From NCBI RefSeq assembly GCF_030730905.1, contig NZ_JAVAMP010000002.1, positions 682,001 through 746,000 of the forward strand: DNA of 64,000 bases, given 5' to 3'. The notes beneath the pieces are model-generated. The model was not told where the DNA came from, ran no database searches, and saw nothing but the letters and a program-made list of their open reading frames with translations. Each line of letters starts with the position of its first letter. Position 1 is the stretch's first letter. Of this stretch, positions 61,895 through 64,000 are shown piece after piece. Source of the stretch: Chengkuizengella axinellae. Its GTDB lineage: Bacteria; Bacillota; Bacilli; Paenibacillales; KCTC-33759. The translations under genes and the position numbers were made by a program.

Positions 61895-61995
61895 TAAATA
61901 TGAAGTGGAAATAAAAGAAGAAAGATTATGATGTTTTCTTTAAGAAAACATAGTTAAATACACATAAAACAAGCGTTCGCCTCAATAAAATGTGG

Positions 61996-62001
61996 TATAA
62001 T
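61996..62001 (+). promoter_or_regulatory. -10 box of the toxin promoter
   Basis: TATAAT at 61996-62001, within GTGGTATAATATG, lies about 65 bases before the holin-like toxin start. The -35 region around GCGTTCGCC is a poor match to TTGACA, which I recall is usual for this family. Confidence 0.55.
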
Positions 62002-62066
62002 ATGTAAGCAATGGAATAGAGCACTCACTGGTGATTGGCCATCTCCTTAAGAAAGGAGGTGTTGCC

Positions 62067-62150
62067 ATGGAAATAAATGATGCATTGGTTTTGATGATCA
62101 TGTTCAGTATGCTTATTCTAACTTTATTGACATACCTCAAAAAAAAATAA
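62067..62150 (+). CDS. putative holin-like type I toxin
   Basis: A 27-residue peptide with one hydrophobic helix (ALVLMIMFSMLILTLLTYL) and a KKK tail. It has a very strong AAAGGAGGTG site. Sequence and size match the holin-like/Fst-TxpA class of type I toxins in Bacilli, which insert in the membrane when overexpressed. The convergent downstream segment has the layout of the antisense RNA gene that normally controls it. Confidence 0.8.
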   Translation: MEINDALVLMIMFSMLILTLLTYLKKK

Positions 62151-62300
62151 CCTCCCAAATACCCAGACTATAAGATGGGAGGCCATTTATACTGTATCCG
62201 ATCACCCTGAGGCAATCATTGTAGGACCGTGGATGCTGGCACATCTGCGGTCTTTAATTAGTTTATTCATACATTCATCATCTGATACTATTTTATCACG
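62151..62300 (-). ncRNA. antisense antitoxin RNA of the type I locus (predicted)
   Basis: Just after the toxin stop, CCTCCCA (62151-62157) pairs with TGGGAGG (62176-62182), a shared terminator of toxin mRNA and antisense RNA. Next comes GATCACCCTGAGG, then a hairpin with GACCG/CGGTC and GATG/CATC (62225-62252) containing GATGCTGGCAC. I recall this order from other holin-like toxin loci, where an RNA transcribed toward the toxin base-pairs with its 3' end. The 5' end of the RNA is not defined here. Confidence 0.6.
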
Positions 62301-62428
62301 ATTCATCTAACTTTCATTGAGGAAATGAGAAATCATTATTGAAAAAGGTGTACTTTATCATAACGATGTCATTAGACTAATAGCAGTAGTGGCGATTATT
62401 CTGACAAAATATATAGAGTTAGAGGGGG

Positions 62429-62455
62429 AGGAGATTATGTATCTCCTTCTTTTTT
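62429..62455 (+). terminator. rho-independent terminator with no clear upstream gene
   Basis: AGGAGAT pairs with ATCTCCT around TATGT and is followed by TCTTTTTT. It ends a plus-strand transcript whose gene I cannot name. The region 62340-62457 can be read as a hydrophobic frame (IRLIAVVAIILTKYIELE) but has no start codon. Confidence 0.7.
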
Positions 62456-62550
62456 AACTTTATTAAATATTTCCAATCTACCATTGGTATAATCTTTATT
62501 ATTTTACATAAAAACAACACAGAGTTAATAAATGTATAATATTCTTTATG

Positions 62551-62579
62551 TTGACAAAACCATTGGAAAAATTTATGAT
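62551..62579 (+). promoter_or_regulatory. near-consensus sigma-A promoter of the bac remnant operon
   Basis: TTGACA (62551-62556), 17 bases, TATGAT (62574-62579). It lies about 90 bases before the bacA-type fusion gene, on the same strand, with no gene between. Confidence 0.75.
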
Positions 62580-62670
62580 TTTAAAGGTGAATATTTTCCA
62601 ATTTATGCATTCAAAGAAAGGAATTGTATCAAAAGGTTGGTAATAAAAAAAATAAAAAATGGTGATAGGA

Positions 62671-63318
62671 TTGGTAACTATTAAAAACATTACAATTCAG
62701 GCGTTAACTTTAAAAACAAAAGTCATCAGTGTAGGTACTCTCGGACCAGAAGGAACTAGTAGTGAGTATGCAGCAATAGCATTCTCAAACAATTATTTGG
62801 CTAATCAAGGTTATAAAAGCGACATTGTTCTTTCTGATACGTTTGAAGAAAGTTTGACAAAACTAGTGGATAGAACGCTAGATTACGTCATTGTTCCTCA
62901 TGCATATGACGGGATTAAGAATTTTTATATGAGGCCTGAAATTGATTTGTTTCAACTATTTAGATGTGATACCCCTATGTACGGATTAGCAGTTAGGCCC
63001 GATTATCATTTTCATTATGATTCCCTCGATAATGAAACGGTTGTTACACATCCTGCTCCTATTAATCTAGTTAAATATGGCGAAGTAATTGCAAAAGTGA
63101 AAGTACAAGAAAACGCAGCCAATGAAATGCAAGGTAGGATATTTGCTGTTTCAGAAGCGCTTATTGGATTAAGTATTTCTATAGGTTCTACTTTGATAAA
63201 CTTTATAACCCCTTCCGTTATTATCGGCATCGTAACTTTGATTATGATTGGACTAACATTACATACAATTGTGGTAAATAATTTATTTCTCCAAAAATCT
63301 AAAAAAGTTGAGTTATAG
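62671..63318 (+). CDS. chimera: BacA-like prephenate decarboxylase front fused to MFS exporter tail
   Basis: A 215-residue protein that joins two unrelated parts. Up to about residue 137 it closely resembles bacilysin protein BacA, with TLGPEGTSSEYAA, VPHAYDGIKNFYMRP, FRCDTPMYGLAVRPD and HPAPINLVKY. BacA would continue for about 60 more residues, but here the sequence switches to QENAANEMQGRIFAVSEALI and two membrane helices, as at the end of MFS exporters (BacE in the bacilysin operon). An in-frame deletion from bacA into bacE, losing bacB, bacC and bacD, explains this. I use TTG at 62671, which has a weak GGTGAT site; ATG at 62659 has none. Activity is doubtful. Confidence 0.8.
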   Translation: MVTIKNITIQALTLKTKVISVGTLGPEGTSSEYAAIAFSNNYLANQGYKSDIVLSDTFEESLTKLVDRTLDYVIVPHAYDGIKNFYMRPEIDLFQLFRCDTPMYGLAVRPDYHFHYDSLDNETVVTHPAPINLVKYGEVIAKVKVQENAANEMQGRIFAVSEALIGLSISIGSTLINFITPSVIIGIVTLIMIGLTLHTIVVNNLFLQKSKKVEL

Positions 63319-63335
63319 GGGGAGGTACAATAGTT

Positions 63336-64000
63336 ATGATATCCCCATCTGAAAAGGTTCGCATACTCCCGAAACAAGAGTTCTCGGCTATTTTTGATAA
63401 AATAAATCAAATGAAAAATATGGGGTTGGATGTGATTAATTTAAGTCAGGGCAACCCTGATATGCCAACACCACCTCATATCGTTGAGGAAATAAAACAA
63501 GCTGTGGGTGTTTCAACATTCCATAGATATCCTCCGTTTAGAGGGTATTCATTTTTAAAAACAGCGATTTGTGACTTTTACAAAAAAGAATATGATGTAG
63601 AAGTAGATCCAGAGAAAGAGATTGCGATTTTTAATGGAGGAAAAACAGCGATTTATGTAATATGTCAAGCTTTTTTAAATGAGAATGATGTTGTATTAAC
63701 ACCTAATCCTGGCTATCCAGAATATATTCCAGACATATTAATGTCTAATGCAATTCCATATCATTTTAACTTAGATGTGCAAAATAATTATTTACCTACC
63801 TATTCTTCATTTGATGCCGCAGAAGTAGCAAAGGCAATGTTTTTAAATTATCCTAACAATCCAACAGGAGCAACGGCTAACACTCAATTTTTTAATGAGA
63901 CCGTCAATTTTGCAGAGAAGAATAATGTGGGTATTATACATGATTTTGCATATGCCGCTTTTGGTTTTAATGGCCATAAACCAGTAAGTTTTCTACAATC
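63336..64000 (+). CDS. bacF: BacF-like aminotransferase (partial, runs off the window)
   Basis: An open frame of 221 codons from ATG, after GGGGGAGGT, to the end of the window. It reads as a class I/II PLP aminotransferase like bacilysin BacF, with the opening VRILPKQEFSAIFDKI, INLSQGNPDMPTPPHI, FHRYPPFRGYSFLK, NPGYPEYIPDI, FLNYPNNPTGA and IIHDFAYAAFGF. BacF transaminates the tetrahydro-4-hydroxyphenylpyruvate intermediate to anticapsin's precursor. The PLP Lys lies beyond the window. It starts 17 bases after the chimera and is apparently intact so far. Confidence 0.88.
   Translation, partial: MISPSEKVRILPKQEFSAIFDKINQMKNMGLDVINLSQGNPDMPTPPHIVEEIKQAVGVSTFHRYPPFRGYSFLKTAICDFYKKEYDVEVDPEKEIAIFNGGKTAIYVICQAFLNENDVVLTPNPGYPEYIPDILMSNAIPYHFNLDVQNNYLPTYSSFDAAEVAKAMFLNYPNNPTGATANTQFFNETVNFAEKNNVGIIHDFAYAAFGFNGHKPVSFLQ

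Noticed and set aside
62340-62457. Hydrophobic frame that could be a second small toxin
   Set aside because: No start codon with ribosome site; its end overlaps a terminator stem.

Overview
The window comes from an AT-rich, low-GC Gram-positive chromosome, most likely an endospore-forming member of the Bacillales (Bacillaceae or Paenibacillaceae). The evidence is strong AGGAGG-type ribosome binding sites, frequent TTG and GTG starts, lipoprotein and SLH-domain surface proteins, a copper-amine-oxidase-N 'stalk' protein, YndJ/DUF4166/DUF2533/DUF4181 families, a possible sigma-K promoter, and bacilysin-type genes. The species cannot be named from the sequence. I see no rRNA, tRNA, prophage or CRISPR array.

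Layout. 1-8.7 kb: a hydrolase, an M17 aminopeptidase, a TIM-barrel protein, a truncated phosphatase, a stalk-domain protein, a secreted subtilase, and an orphan ATP-grasp gene flanked by a diverged inverted repeat. 8.7-17.7 kb: a metallophosphoesterase, a Nudix / HhH-glycosylase-like / P-loop kinase group, a GNAT, two tandem paralogues (the second broken by one stop codon), a GH3 lipoprotein, a phosphatase and a methyltransferase. 18.2-25.1 kb: a complete reductive pyrimidine catabolism operon (ureidopropionase, PreT, PreA, dihydropyrimidinase, NCS1 permease, small protein) behind a cre-like site and a dyad. 25.4-32.4 kb: duplicated APH-type kinases, a broken SLH gene, a DUF4309-like lipoprotein and a three-gene YndJ/DUF4166/SRPBCC operon. 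32.5-37.5 kb: a PucR-type regulator followed by a CoA-acylating semialdehyde dehydrogenase and an omega-aminotransferase. 37.6-55.5 kb: accessory genes (regulators, GNATs, kinases, a C45-like hydrolase, a papain-like protein next to a serine hydrolase) with many decayed genes. 55.6-61.7 kb: a proline utilisation cluster (PutR-like activator, PutP with a small accessory ORF, P5C dehydrogenase, proline dehydrogenase). 62.0-62.3 kb: a type I toxin/antisense locus. 62.5 kb to the end: a collapsed bacilysin locus in which the front of bacA is fused in frame to what looks like the tail of an MFS exporter, followed by a bacF-like aminotransferase that runs off the window.

How the genes work together. 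Uracil/thymine -> dihydropyrimidine (PreTA) -> N-carbamoyl-beta-amino acid (dihydropyrimidinase) -> beta-alanine (ureidopropionase) is encoded at 18-25 kb. Beta-alanine -> malonate semialdehyde -> acetyl-CoA is covered by the aminotransferase and dehydrogenase at 34.7-37.5 kb. The two operons share a near-identical 17-bp motif upstream, and the PucR-type gene beside the second is the obvious candidate regulator. The put genes form a second self-contained catabolic unit that makes glutamate from proline.

Decay is a theme. At least eight genes carry in-frame stops, frameshifts, truncations or fusions (3.4, 13.1, 16.5, 27.5, 46.8, 51.0, 54.7, 55.1, 57.0 and 62.7 kb). Some could be assembly errors, particularly the T9-tract frameshift at 54.7 kb. 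Family names come from motif recognition without a database search.
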